Source: Spirochaetaceae bacterium (GTDB lineage Bacteria > Spirochaetota > Spirochaetia > DSM-27196 > SKKC01). From it: a DNA stretch of 31,088 nucleotides. A program made the translations under genes and the position numbers. Positions 14,908 to 22,580 of the stretch are shown piece after piece (within the stretch, counting starts at the first letter, position 1; every line of letters starts with the position of its first letter). The notes below the pieces were generated by a model, which made no database searches, had not been told where the DNA came from, and saw nothing but the letters and a program-made list of their open reading frames with translations. Where the stretch lies: the NCBI GenBank assembly GCA_003552745.1, contig PUOG01000040.1, positions 1 through 31,088 of the forward strand, in the 5' to 3' direction.

Positions 14908-15413
14908 ATCAGATCTACGAGCAGGCCGTAGATCTCCTCAATCTGCTCGAGCAAGTCGAGTTGCGGCTCCTGTGTTTGAATGAGGCCTGCGGCGAGACGG
15001 TCGAGTTTCTGATTAACGAGCGATACGAGCGAGAAGCGCTTGCGCTTGAGGATTGCCGCGCCGCTTTCGCGATGGTCGAGGCTGTATGCCCCTGCAACCA
15101 CCTGGTTCATGAAGCGCTGTACCAGTTGCCGGTACTCCTTCAGGTTCGCCACCGTCGGATTGCGCTTCAACCCGGCGCCAAGCGTGTGGATCTCGTCAAG
15201 CAGAGCTTGCGCTTCGTGTAGCTCTGCCGCCGACGCCGTCGAAGCGAACGAAGTCTCGGCGGAAGTGCTCGCTCCACCGGTCACGTCGGTGGCTGTCGAG
15301 TGATCGGTTGACCTCGCGCGATCGGCGCGTTGCTTGTCGGTTTCCTTCGCTTTGCGTTCCCCAGATGCGTTGAATGCGTTGAAGTAACTGCCGGGTTCAA
15401 TTCGATCGAGCAT
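14901..15413 (-). CDS. YaaR/DUF327 family protein
   Basis: A 170-residue cytoplasmic protein. Residues about 1-60 are a disordered Ser/Thr/Ala-rich lead. From about 65 on it is helical with the family's marks: L-L-D-E-I-H-T-L-G, N-L-K-E-Y-R-Q-L-V-Q-R-F-M-N-Q-V-V and the end L-L-E-Q-I-E-E-I-Y-G-L-L-V-D-L, which agrees with my memory of B. subtilis YaaR. The family has no established function that I know of. It starts seven bases after bactofilin 2 and belongs to the M23-bactofilin-DUF327 operon, so a role in cell shape or envelope assembly is inferred from context. The stop codon lies in a tandem repeat. Confidence 0.82.
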   Translation of the reverse strand: MLDRIEPGSYFNAFNASGERKAKETDKQRADRARSTDHSTATDVTGGASTSAETSFASTASAAELHEAQALLDEIHTLGAGLKRNPTVANLKEYRQLVQRFMNQVVAGAYSLDHRESGAAILKRKRFSLVSLVNQKLDRLAAGLIQTQEPQLDLLEQIEEIYGLLVDLMQ

Positions 15414-15419
15414 CCGGAT

Positions 15420-15959
15420 TCAGTCTCCTTCGCCGTTCGCGGTCTCCTGCCCACCATCCATTGACGCACTCACTCGCTCGGCACGCTCGTAATCGATCGC
15501 TGCGAACGGGTCGTCGTCTCCTCCGAGTCCGAGTGACTCCGCCGGTCGGAACACCCCCTGCCGTACAGCCGAACCGCTTCCTTTCATACCGCGCCGACGC
15601 CGTTCAAACTCCTCCACACCGGTAATTACGCATTGGCCGTGTACCATCGTGCCCTCTTCTGCCACCATACGCGGGGCATGTAAGTTCCCGATGACGATCG
15701 CGGAAGAGAGCACTATGACCTTTGTCGTACAGAATACCTCGCCCCGGAATATGCCACCGATCACCACTACACTCGCTTCGATGCTGCAATCGGCGCGCCC
15801 CCCGTGTCCAATTATGACCTTACCCGATGTGTTAATGCTGCCGGTATAATCTCCGTCGATTCGGAGCAGACCCGAAAGCTCGAGATCGCCGCGAAAATGT
15901 GTTCCTTCGCCGACGAGGGAGTTTATCAGACGTTCATCATTAGAATTGTTTCGAGCCAC
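15420..15959 (-). CDS. Bactofilin 2
   Basis: A 179-residue bactofilin (DUF583/PF04519). The beta-helix core spans about residues 18-115 with regular G-x-I/V turns (L-E-L-S-G-L-L-R-I-D-G-D-Y-T-G, V-V-V-I-G-G-I-F-R-G-E-V). The tail of about 60 residues is charged and low in complexity, with an R-R-R-R run near 120, and is much longer than in bactofilin 1. The start is GTG with GAGG seven bases upstream. The gene follows an M23-like protein and precedes DUF327. In Helicobacter, bactofilin works with LytM-type Csd proteins to shape the cell; the same arrangement here suggests a similar scaffold (inference). Confidence 0.93.
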   Translation of the reverse strand: MARNNSNDERLINSLVGEGTHFRGDLELSGLLRIDGDYTGSINTSGKVIIGHGGRADCSIEASVVVIGGIFRGEVFCTTKVIVLSSAIVIGNLHAPRMVAEEGTMVHGQCVITGVEEFERRRRGMKGSGSAVRQGVFRPAESLGLGGDDDPFAAIDYERAERVSASMDGGQETANGEGD

Positions 15960-15986
15960 GCTTAAGCCTCACTCCAACCGCCGGCG

Positions 15987-17045
15987 TTACGGGCCACGGA
16001 GGTCCGCGGGAAGCACATCGCCGGCAAAATCTCTCAGTGATGATCGAACCGTCAGGAATGCGTCCGGATCGACATTCTCAGTGCCCAGCCAGATCTCAAA
16101 CCCGAGCTGCGGCTCAACTACACGGCCGGTCTCGCCAACCGTAGCAATAGTCTGTCCCTGGGTAACCCGATCACCCGACCGTACGCGGACTTGTTGAAGG
16201 TGCGAATAGCGGGTGCGAAATCCGTATCCGTGTTCGATATCGAGATACCAGCCGTAATAGTCGGGATCGAAGTCCACACGGAGCACGCGGCCGTGAGCGC
16301 TCGCCAATACCGGTGCTCCTGCAACATCCCACACCCGAAGCCCCTGATTCATAGAAAACTCACCCGTAACCGGATCGTTACCGGGCCCCCAGTTACGTTC
16401 CACCCGACCGCGACCGCTTTCCAAAGGCCAGAGGACCGGAAGATTCGCCAGGAACTCCCGTTCCGCCTCGATCATCGAGGCGAGTTCGCTGAGCGGCTCA
16501 GCCACGTCTTCGAGGAGCTCGGAGACGACGCTCACATACAGATTCTCCAACAACTCCTCGTCCCCGACCTCCCGCAAGCGTTCGAGCTCGGAGAAGTCAC
16601 CTACACCATCGATTTCGCGGTCGGTCTCACCATCGACCAAACCGAACTGCTCGAACGCGGGCTGCAAGGCAGTTCGAAACTCTTCGGCTCCGGTACGTAG
16701 ACCGGAAACCGATTGACGCACCTGATCGAGTCCTTCCCGCGCCTGCTCGACATCCTCAGTCTGGCGCTCTAGAGATCGGGCACGGGTGCTGTATATGGTG
16801 GATGCATAGAAGAATGCGGAGACAATGCCGAAGGCGAGTACCGCGATCACCGCCAGCGCCAGCGCGGTAATCCTGAGATTGACGATTCGATTCTCGGAAT
16901 GGGGAATGAGCATGACGGTAAACCGCCCACGCCCTTCCCGTTGCAACCTGTTACGGCGACGGAACATAGACCATGCAGACTGACTTGATCGCGAAGGCTC
17001 GTGCTTCAATCGAACGCCCCGATATATAGTGGGTGACGCTACCAT
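15987..17045 (-). CDS. Membrane-anchored LytM/M23-like protein with degenerate zinc site
   Basis: A 352-residue protein: basic cytoplasmic lead (to about 56), one membrane helix (about 57-80), a periplasmic coiled coil (about 85-200) and a LytM fold (about 205-325). The fold is clear (V-W-D-V-A-G-A-P-V, H-G-R-V, R-Y-S-H-L, G-F-E-I-W), but the zinc ligands are mostly lost: H-x-G-x-D reads N233-Q-G-L-R237, and H-L-H reads Q313-L-G315. Only the Y-S-H-L histidine (H282) remains. It is therefore probably not a peptidase but a regulator, as EnvC and NlpD are for amidases. It leads the operon with bactofilin 2 and DUF327. The start is uncertain: the ATG at 17045 lacks a clear Shine-Dalgarno, and the ATG at 16967 is an alternative. 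Confidence 0.88.
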   Translation of the reverse strand: MVASPTIYRGVRLKHEPSRSSQSAWSMFRRRNRLQREGRGRFTVMLIPHSENRIVNLRITALALAVIAVLAFGIVSAFFYASTIYSTRARSLERQTEDVEQAREGLDQVRQSVSGLRTGAEEFRTALQPAFEQFGLVDGETDREIDGVGDFSELERLREVGDEELLENLYVSVVSELLEDVAEPLSELASMIEAEREFLANLPVLWPLESGRGRVERNWGPGNDPVTGEFSMNQGLRVWDVAGAPVLASAHGRVLRVDFDPDYYGWYLDIEHGYGFRTRYSHLQQVRVRSGDRVTQGQTIATVGETGRVVEPQLGFEIWLGTENVDPDAFLTVRSSLRDFAGDVLPADLRGP

Positions 17046-17093
17046 GCCCGCATGGCGGGTGTCAAAGCTCTCCGGTCACAAACTCGTGGTCAG

Positions 17094-17122
17094 TTGACGC
17101 CGAGGAGCAAACATCGTATTGT
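17094..17122 (+). promoter_or_regulatory. Sigma-70 promoter for tatD
   Basis: TTGACG (17094-17099) and TATTGT (17117-17122) are exactly 17 bases apart, pointing to tatD. The predicted start near 17129 leaves a leader of about 140 bases, which contains the inverted repeat TTCGTA-TAGGCG-TACGAA at 17194-17211. Confidence 0.6.
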
Positions 17123-17193
17123 CCTTGATACACCTGATTTCACCGCTGTTTCGTGCTGGAGCAGCCAATACGTCAGTGCGAGGCAGGCAGGGG

Positions 17194-17211
17194 TTCGTAT
17201 AGGCGTACGAA
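17194..17211. repeat. Inverted repeat in the tatD leader
   Basis: Perfect six-base arms TTCGTA and TACGAA around TAGGCG. It lies between the tatD promoter and start. It could be an operator or a leader hairpin; no known motif is recognised. Confidence 0.35.
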
Positions 17212-17268
17212 TCGGCGAATCGCTCGAACGGTACCCGACCAAGACCACTAAAACGGACATACGGAACT

Positions 17269-18045
17269 ATGAGGTTATTCGATACTCACGCCCACATCGG
17301 GTTGATAAATGAAGACCCGATTGAACAGCTTATCATCGTGAAAGAGGCCCAACAGGAGGGCGTCCGCGGGATTCTCAGCATTTGTAACAATCTGCACGAT
17401 TTCTTCGAGGTACACGAGAATCTGCGAACCGCCTCGAACGTATACTTCAGCATCGGTGTCTCGCCGTCCGAAGTGACGAATCCGGGGCGCGATTGGGAAT
17501 CCAAGATCGAAGAGGGTGCTGCGCTCGACCGTGTCGTCGCAATCGGTGAAATCGGACTCGACTACTACAGAAAATTCGGCGATAAGGACAGCCAGATCGA
17601 ACTCTTCATACGGCAACTCGAACTCGCCGACCGACTCGGCTATCCCGTCGTGATACACAACCGTGAAGCCGGTCAAGATGTCATCGAGATACTCGAAGAG
17701 AAACTGCCTGAACGTGGTGGAGTGTTGCACTGCTACAGCGAAGACTGGTCGTATGCACAGAACGCACTCGAGCTGAACCTGTATATTTCGTTCGCCGGGA
17801 ATGTAACGTATCGGAACGCTCGCAATCTGCATGAAACGGCGCGAAACATGCCGCTCGAACAGATGCTCGTAGAGACCGAGAGCCCGTTTATGGTTCCAAG
17901 CGCGCATCGAGGCAAGCGCAACAAGCCGTCGTATCTCGCCGATACCGTGCGATTCATCGCTGAGCTGCGAGACGAGCCGGTCGAAGAGGTTTCCGAAATC
18001 CTCTATCAGAACAGTCTCAGGTTCTTCGGCATCGACGCCAAATAG
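17269..18045 (+). CDS. tatD: TatD family metal-dependent hydrolase
   Basis: TatD-type TIM-barrel hydrolase; characterised members are metal-dependent 3'-5' DNA exonucleases. The 258-residue protein has the metal-binding H7-x-H9 in F-D-T-H-A-H, E94 in G-E-I-G-L-D-Y-Y, H130 in V-V-I-H-N-R-E-A, H154 in L-H-C-Y and the C-terminal V-E-T-E-S-P-F-M. In that last motif most family members have E-T-D; here the aspartate is glutamate (E204), which may alter metal binding without abolishing it. It has its own promoter and is separated from purF by a GC-rich tandem repeat. Confidence 0.92.
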   Translation: MRLFDTHAHIGLINEDPIEQLIIVKEAQQEGVRGILSICNNLHDFFEVHENLRTASNVYFSIGVSPSEVTNPGRDWESKIEEGAALDRVVAIGEIGLDYYRKFGDKDSQIELFIRQLELADRLGYPVVIHNREAGQDVIEILEEKLPERGGVLHCYSEDWSYAQNALELNLYISFAGNVTYRNARNLHETARNMPLEQMLVETESPFMVPSAHRGKRNKPSYLADTVRFIAELRDEPVEEVSEILYQNSLRFFGIDAK

Positions 18046-18047
18046 GA

Positions 18048-18092
18048 GGCGGCGGCGCTGGGGGCGGCGGCGCTGAGGGCGGCGGCGCTGCA
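18048..18092. repeat. 15-bp tandem repeat, three copies, between tatD and purF
   Basis: GGCGGCGGCGCTG plus two variable bases repeats exactly three times (18048-18062, 18063-18077, 18078-18092; last two bases GG, AG, CA). It begins three bases after the tatD stop and ends just before the purF promoter. Its length is a multiple of three, and it is not part of a CDS that I accept. Confidence 0.88.
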
Positions 18093-18106
18093 TTTCGGTG
18101 CCGTCC

Positions 18107-18136
18107 TTGACCCTCGTCTCCGCGCGGTGCTATACA
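18107..18136 (+). promoter_or_regulatory. Likely purF promoter
   Basis: TTGACC (18107-18112) and TATACA (18131-18136) are 18 bases apart. Transcription would start near 18143, only a few bases before the GTG at 18146, so the mRNA would be nearly leaderless if that is the start codon. I see no purine riboswitch upstream. Confidence 0.45.
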
Positions 18137-18145
18137 CTGGACATC

Positions 18146-19654
18146 GTGGCAAATGGGGACCTGCACCACTTCTGCGGCGTAGCCGGATTATACTCGGACC
18201 AGGAAAGGAATATCCCAAGGCATCTCTTCTTCCCGCTCTTTTCCCTTCAGCATCGCGGCCAGGAGAGCGCCGGGATTGCATACCGGAAGGATGGGAAGAC
18301 GGTCGCCTACAAGGACCTGGGAATGGTCTCGACTGTCCTTTCTCGCTATCTCTCCGGCGACCGAATGACCCGCGTTGGAATAGGGCATGTGCGCTATAGC
18401 ACCCATGGCGGAAACAAACTCGAAAACGCTCAGCCGATGGTCGTCAGCTGTAACAAGGGCGACATCGCGATCGCCCATAACGGGAATATCTCGAACGCCC
18501 AACAGCTGAAGAACGAACTCGTCGATGAAGGAGCGATCTTCCAGACGAGCTCTGATACCGAGCTGGTGCTTCACCTCATATCTCGCTCGCGGTGCCGGAC
18601 CTTCGATGAGGCATTGCTCGAAACGCTCTCGAGACTCGCCGGAGCGTTTACGATGCTGCTTATTCACAACGACCGGTTGATCGCCGTGCGTGACCCGCAC
18701 GGCTTTCGTCCCCTTTTCGTGGGGAGCACGGACGGCATGCGGGTGATCGCAAGTGAGAGCTGCGGACTCGAAATACTCGGTTGCAGTCAGATGCGTGAGC
18801 TCGAGCCGGGGGAAGTTCTCTTTCTCGATGAGGATGGAGAGCATACGATCCATATCGGCCGGGATTCGGTGCAGCCGGCACAGTGCGTGTTCGAGCTGAT
18901 TTACTTCGCTCGCCCCGATTCCCGTGTGTTCGCCAACGGCGTACACGCCGCCCGCGGGCGCATGGGGGCAGCGCTCGCGCAGGCCGACGCCGATGAAGGA
19001 CTGGTCGGAGACATCGTAGTTCCCGTCCCCGATAGCGGCACGAGCGCTGCGGTCGGTTATGCTCGAGAAGCGGGCCTGCCTTTCGACTTCGGATTGACGC
19101 GCAACCATTACGCCGGCCGATCCTTCATTATGCCGACGACAGCCGAGCGTGAACTGGCCGTCCGGATGAAACTGCATCCGGTCGAAGACGTCATTCGTGA
19201 CGGGCGCATCATTCTTGTCGACGATTCGCTCGTGCGTGGAACCACCGCGCGTAGCCTCGTTCGCCTGCTGTACCGTGCAGGCGCCCGCGAGGTTCACCTC
19301 CGACTTTCTTCACCGGAGCTGCGCTGGCCCTGCTTCTTCGGAATCGATATCCCTACACGGAAAGAACTGATCTCCAACCGCCTCGATCCTGAAGAAATAG
19401 CCGAGTATGTCGGTGCCGACTCGGTTCGATTTCTCGACCTCGATCGTCTTCGCGGCATGCTCGACCGACCTGATCGGTACTGCTACGCCTGTTTTACCGG
19501 CGCCTACCCGATTGCCGTACCGCTGACGGCGGAGGAGCGAAAGCCGCAACCGCGCGACAGGAAAGAGGACCGATCAATGCCGAGAAGTGCGCAAGAACCG
19601 CTCGCGGTGCGTGCAGCCGATCAGAATGCCGCTTTGGACGGCGGTGAGCGATAG
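18146..19654 (+). CDS. purF: Amidophosphoribosyltransferase (iron-sulfur type)
   Basis: PurF makes phosphoribosylamine from PRPP and glutamine, the first step of purine synthesis. From GTG 18146 the product is 502 residues with a nine-residue propeptide before the N-terminal nucleophile Cys10 (C-G-V-A-G-L-Y), a B. subtilis-like layout. The PRPP loop I-I-L-V-D-D-S-L-V-R-G-T-T is at about 355-367. Cysteines 247, 396, 446 and 449 match the four ligands of the B. subtilis [4Fe-4S] cluster (P-C-F-F-G-I-D and Y-C-Y-A-C-F-T-G). A charged tail of about 35 residues follows the usual end. An upstream GTG at 18098 would add 16 residues but lies before the promoter. It leads purF-M-N-D. Confidence 0.93.
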   Translation: MANGDLHHFCGVAGLYSDQERNIPRHLFFPLFSLQHRGQESAGIAYRKDGKTVAYKDLGMVSTVLSRYLSGDRMTRVGIGHVRYSTHGGNKLENAQPMVVSCNKGDIAIAHNGNISNAQQLKNELVDEGAIFQTSSDTELVLHLISRSRCRTFDEALLETLSRLAGAFTMLLIHNDRLIAVRDPHGFRPLFVGSTDGMRVIASESCGLEILGCSQMRELEPGEVLFLDEDGEHTIHIGRDSVQPAQCVFELIYFARPDSRVFANGVHAARGRMGAALAQADADEGLVGDIVVPVPDSGTSAAVGYAREAGLPFDFGLTRNHYAGRSFIMPTTAERELAVRMKLHPVEDVIRDGRIILVDDSLVRGTTARSLVRLLYRAGAREVHLRLSSPELRWPCFFGIDIPTRKELISNRLDPEEIAEYVGADSVRFLDLDRLRGMLDRPDRYCYACFTGAYPIAVPLTAEERKPQPRDRKEDRSMPRSAQEPLAVRAADQNAALDGGER

Positions 19655-19658
19655 GGAT

Positions 19659-20612
19659 ATGGACTACAAGAGCGCCGGCGTAGATATTTGCTCGGGAGAC
19701 GCCTTCGCCGAATATATCCGGTCGGTCGACTCCCCCTCGATATCGCCCGGCATCGGTGGATTTGCCGGGGGGACCGCACTCGACCTGAGCGCGTACGAGA
19801 AACCGATCCTGCTCTCGTCAACCGACGGCGTCGGAACGAAACTCCTTGTCGCCGCCAGGGTTGGTGTCTATTCGACGCTCGGAGTCGACCTCGTCGCTAT
19901 GTGTGTGAACGATCTGCTGGTGTGCGGGGCAAAGCCGCTACAGTTCCTCGACTACATCGCATGCGGTTCTCTCTCCGAAACTCCGTTGCGCGAAATCATC
20001 GACGGTATCGTAAGAGGATGCGAACAGGCAGGATGCCCACTAGTCGGTGGCGAGACCGCCGAGATGCCCGATGTCTATGGATCCGGGCAGTTCGATCTCG
20101 CCGGTTTCGTGACCGGAATCGTCGAGCGCGACCGGATGCTTCCCGACTACGAGAGAATCGCGACCGGTGACCCGATTTACGGAGTTGCATCGAGCGGCTT
20201 GCACTCGAATGGGTTCTCCCTCGCCCGCCGAGCACTCGCAGACGCGCCCGAGACCATCTGGCACTCGATGTTGACGCCTACGCGCATCTATTCGGAGGAA
20301 TGGACCGTGTTTCGGACGATTTCCGAAGTTTCGGCGGCGGCACACATTACCGGTGGAGGACTCGCGGCGAATATCGACCGAGTGCTTCCGGAGGGGCTCA
20401 CTTGCGAGCTGACGTACGATTGGCCGGTACCGCCGATCTTCGATGAAGTGCAACACCGCGGCCATGTTTCGAACGACGAGATGCATCGCGTGTTCAACAT
20501 GGGGATCGGCCTCGCAATCGTTGTTGAGCGAGGGGGTGCGCTCGAGTTCGACCGAGCCGTGAAACGTGCCGGTATCCAAGCAATCCGAATTGGAACGGTG
20601 ACGCGTGAGTAG
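19659..20612 (+). CDS. purM: Phosphoribosylformylglycinamidine cyclo-ligase
   Basis: PurM closes the imidazole ring to give aminoimidazole ribonucleotide, using ATP. The 317-residue product begins M-D-Y-K-S-A-G-V-D-I, the conserved family start. It has G-I-G-G-F-A-G at 31-37, S-T-D-G-V-G-T-K at 54-61, G-G-E-T-A-E-M-P at 130-137, the G-V-A-S-S-G-L-H-S-N-G-F-S-L stretch at 175-188 and T-G-G-G-L at 231-235. I reject the frame's first ATG at 19587 because it lies inside purF. The ATG at 19659 is four bases after the purF stop with AGGG just upstream. Its end overlaps purN by eight bases, indicating coupled translation. Confidence 0.96.
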   Translation: MDYKSAGVDICSGDAFAEYIRSVDSPSISPGIGGFAGGTALDLSAYEKPILLSSTDGVGTKLLVAARVGVYSTLGVDLVAMCVNDLLVCGAKPLQFLDYIACGSLSETPLREIIDGIVRGCEQAGCPLVGGETAEMPDVYGSGQFDLAGFVTGIVERDRMLPDYERIATGDPIYGVASSGLHSNGFSLARRALADAPETIWHSMLTPTRIYSEEWTVFRTISEVSAAAHITGGGLAANIDRVLPEGLTCELTYDWPVPPIFDEVQHRGHVSNDEMHRVFNMGIGLAIVVERGGALEFDRAVKRAGIQAIRIGTVTRE

Positions 20613-21246
20613 TTGTGCCATTCTCGCAAGCGGTAAGGGTTCGAACGCACGCGCGATCGCACGGCAGCTGCCGCGGCGACACACAATCGCCGCGATCATC
20701 AGCGACCGCCGAAAAAGCAGGGTGGTATCCTGGGCGCAGGAGTCAGGCTACACCGCGATTCACGTTCGATACCGAAACCGTGCGCGCGAGGACGCCGAGT
20801 GTGAGCTCGCAGAGACGATATCGAATCTACGCGCAGATCTGATCGTTCTTGCCGGTTTCATGCGTGTCCTATCTCCGTCCTTCGTTGACCATTTCGTCGG
20901 GCGGATTGTGAATATCCATCCGTCCCTTCTTCCGGCACATCCGGGGTTGCACGCGATCGAACGAAGCTGGGAGTCCGATGATGACCGATCCGGAGTGAGC
21001 ATCCATTGGGTAGATCAGGGAGTTGACACCGGACCTACCATCGCTCAGGTGTCGTTTTCGAAGGCCTCGGTAACAGATTTCAACGATTTCGAGCAGCGCA
21101 TTCACGCAATAGAGCACGCTGTGTATCCGGTGGTCGTCACAGCGTTGTTGGATAACACGAACACAGCACCATGCGATTCAGCGGTGGTGAGTCGCTCGCA
21201 ACTCGAGAAGGTAATCCCGGACTGGACGAGACTGGAGGTGCCGTAA
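20605..21246 (+). CDS. purN: Phosphoribosylglycinamide formyltransferase
   Basis: PurN transfers a formyl group from 10-formyltetrahydrofolate to GAR. The 213-residue protein shows the phosphate-binding start A-I-L-A-S-G-K-G-S-N (5-14) and the catalytic residues N103, H105 (N-I-H-P-S-L-L-P) and D141 (V-D-Q-G-V-D-T-G), matching N106, H108 and D144 of E. coli. The start is GTG inside the last codons of purM. A short segment at about 121-130 (S-W-E-S-D-D-D-R-S-G) is a little different from the usual A-I-E-R-A loop. A gap of 65 bases follows before purD. Confidence 0.95.
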   Translation: MSSCAILASGKGSNARAIARQLPRRHTIAAIISDRRKSRVVSWAQESGYTAIHVRYRNRAREDAECELAETISNLRADLIVLAGFMRVLSPSFVDHFVGRIVNIHPSLLPAHPGLHAIERSWESDDDRSGVSIHWVDQGVDTGPTIAQVSFSKASVTDFNDFEQRIHAIEHAVYPVVVTALLDNTNTAPCDSAVVSRSQLEKVIPDWTRLEVP

Positions 21247-21311
21247 CCGTTATGGCGATCTCGTCGCAATCCGAAAGTGGTACTGCGTGAAGCTGAGGAG
21301 TGAGGGATACG

Positions 21312-22580
21312 ATGAAGGTTCTTATTCTCGGTAAAGGCGGGCGCGAACACGCACTCGCGTGGAAGTTCGCCCGGAGTAACCGCATAACCGGTCTCTACTG
21401 TGCTCCTGGTAATCCGGGCACCGACGAGCTCGGGACGAATGTAAGCATTGACGCAAACGATGTTGATGCGGTCGTCGAAACCGCTGTGCGGCACGAAATC
21501 GAGCTTGTCTTTGTCGGCCCCGAAGAGCCGCTCGCGCTCGATGTCGTGAGCGCACTTGCCGATCGAGGTATTGCGGCGATCGGGCCGCCGGCGAGCTCTG
21601 CTCGACTCGAATCGAGCAAGGCCTTCGCGAAAGCGTTCATGCAACGCCACGGCGTGCCGACAGCGGCCGCAAAGATCGTAAAGAGTGAATCGGACCTTCG
21701 CACGTTTGTCTCCGATAACCCGGGAGCTGTCGTGGTAAAAATGGACGGGCTCGCCGCCGGAAAAGGTGTCCGCGAGTTCGACTCAGCCACTGAGGCACTT
21801 CCGTTCGCGGAAACCGCTCTCAAGTCGGGTCCGGTTCTGCTTGAGGAGCGCCTGCACGGTATCGAGGTGAGCGCGTTCGCACTGATCGATCGAAACGGGC
21901 ACCGTATATTGCCGCCGTGCGCCGACTACAAGAAGTCCGGTGAGCGCGGAACGGGGTCGAATACCGGCGGTATGGGCTCGATTTCCCCGGTACCATGGAT
22001 CGACGACGAAACATGGGATGCGGTGGAGCGCACGATCATCGAACCGTCGATTGAAGGTCTTCGCAACGATGGGCTCGACTATACCGGAGTGCTCTATATC
22101 GGAGTGATGCTCACCGAGAACGGACCTTACACCCTCGAATACAACGTACGATTCGGTGATCCGGAAACTCAGGTCATATTGCCGTTGCTTCGGGCCGACA
22201 TTCTGGATGTATGCGAAGCGATGATCAACGGCACGATCTCCCGCTGCAGAATCGAAACCGATGATCTGGTTTCCGTCGGGGTCGTAGTGGCAAGTGCCGG
22301 CTATCCGGATTCCTATCGGAAGAACACTCCCGTCACGATGGACAACGTCGAAGGTGCTACCGTAACTCCGCGCTCATTGGACCGGCTCATCTTCCACTCC
22401 GGCACTGAACTGAACGAACACTCACACCTCGTTACCGTGGGTGGGCGCTGCTTTACATGCGTCTGTAGAGACACCGACGTCTTTCGCGCCCGAACGGGGG
22501 CGTACGAGTTAGCTGAAAGCATACACTTTGACGGAGCCTGGTGTCGGAGCGACATCGCCGCTCGGGTATTCGGCTCCTAA
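21312..22580 (+). CDS. purD: Phosphoribosylamine-glycine ligase
   Basis: PurD joins phosphoribosylamine and glycine with ATP to make GAR, so the cluster holds consecutive steps (PurF, PurD, PurN) plus PurM. The 422-residue ATP-grasp protein starts M-K-V-L-I-L-G-K-G-G-R-E-H-A-L and contains G-P-E-E-P-L, V-V-V-K-M-D-G-L-A-A-G-K-G-V, N-T-G-G-M-G-S and V-R-F-G-D-P-E-T-Q, all diagnostic. I use the ATG at 21312 (GAGGG five bases upstream) rather than the GTG at 21300. The stop overlaps the convergent rlmB stop by two bases, leaving no room for a separate terminator. Confidence 0.96.
   Translation: MKVLILGKGGREHALAWKFARSNRITGLYCAPGNPGTDELGTNVSIDANDVDAVVETAVRHEIELVFVGPEEPLALDVVSALADRGIAAIGPPASSARLESSKAFAKAFMQRHGVPTAAAKIVKSESDLRTFVSDNPGAVVVKMDGLAAGKGVREFDSATEALPFAETALKSGPVLLEERLHGIEVSAFALIDRNGHRILPPCADYKKSGERGTGSNTGGMGSISPVPWIDDETWDAVERTIIEPSIEGLRNDGLDYTGVLYIGVMLTENGPYTLEYNVRFGDPETQVILPLLRADILDVCEAMINGTISRCRIETDDLVSVGVVVASAGYPDSYRKNTPVTMDNVEGATVTPRSLDRLIFHSGTELNEHSHLVTVGGRCFTCVCRDTDVFRARTGAYELAESIHFDGAWCRSDIAARVFGS

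Noticed and set aside
17052..17312. 86-codon frame between the M23-like gene and tatD
   Set aside because: It has no good Shine-Dalgarno, crosses the tatD start and the tatD promoter, and its Arg/Thr-rich translation resembles nothing known.
14870..18092. Tandem repeats at 14870 and 18048 as a CRISPR array
   Set aside because: Units are 14 and 15 bases without spacers, and no cas genes are present.
18188..19297. 369-codon open frame antisense to purF
   Set aside because: Opposite strand of a clear purF; no domain, no ribosome-binding site and composition typical of an antisense shadow.
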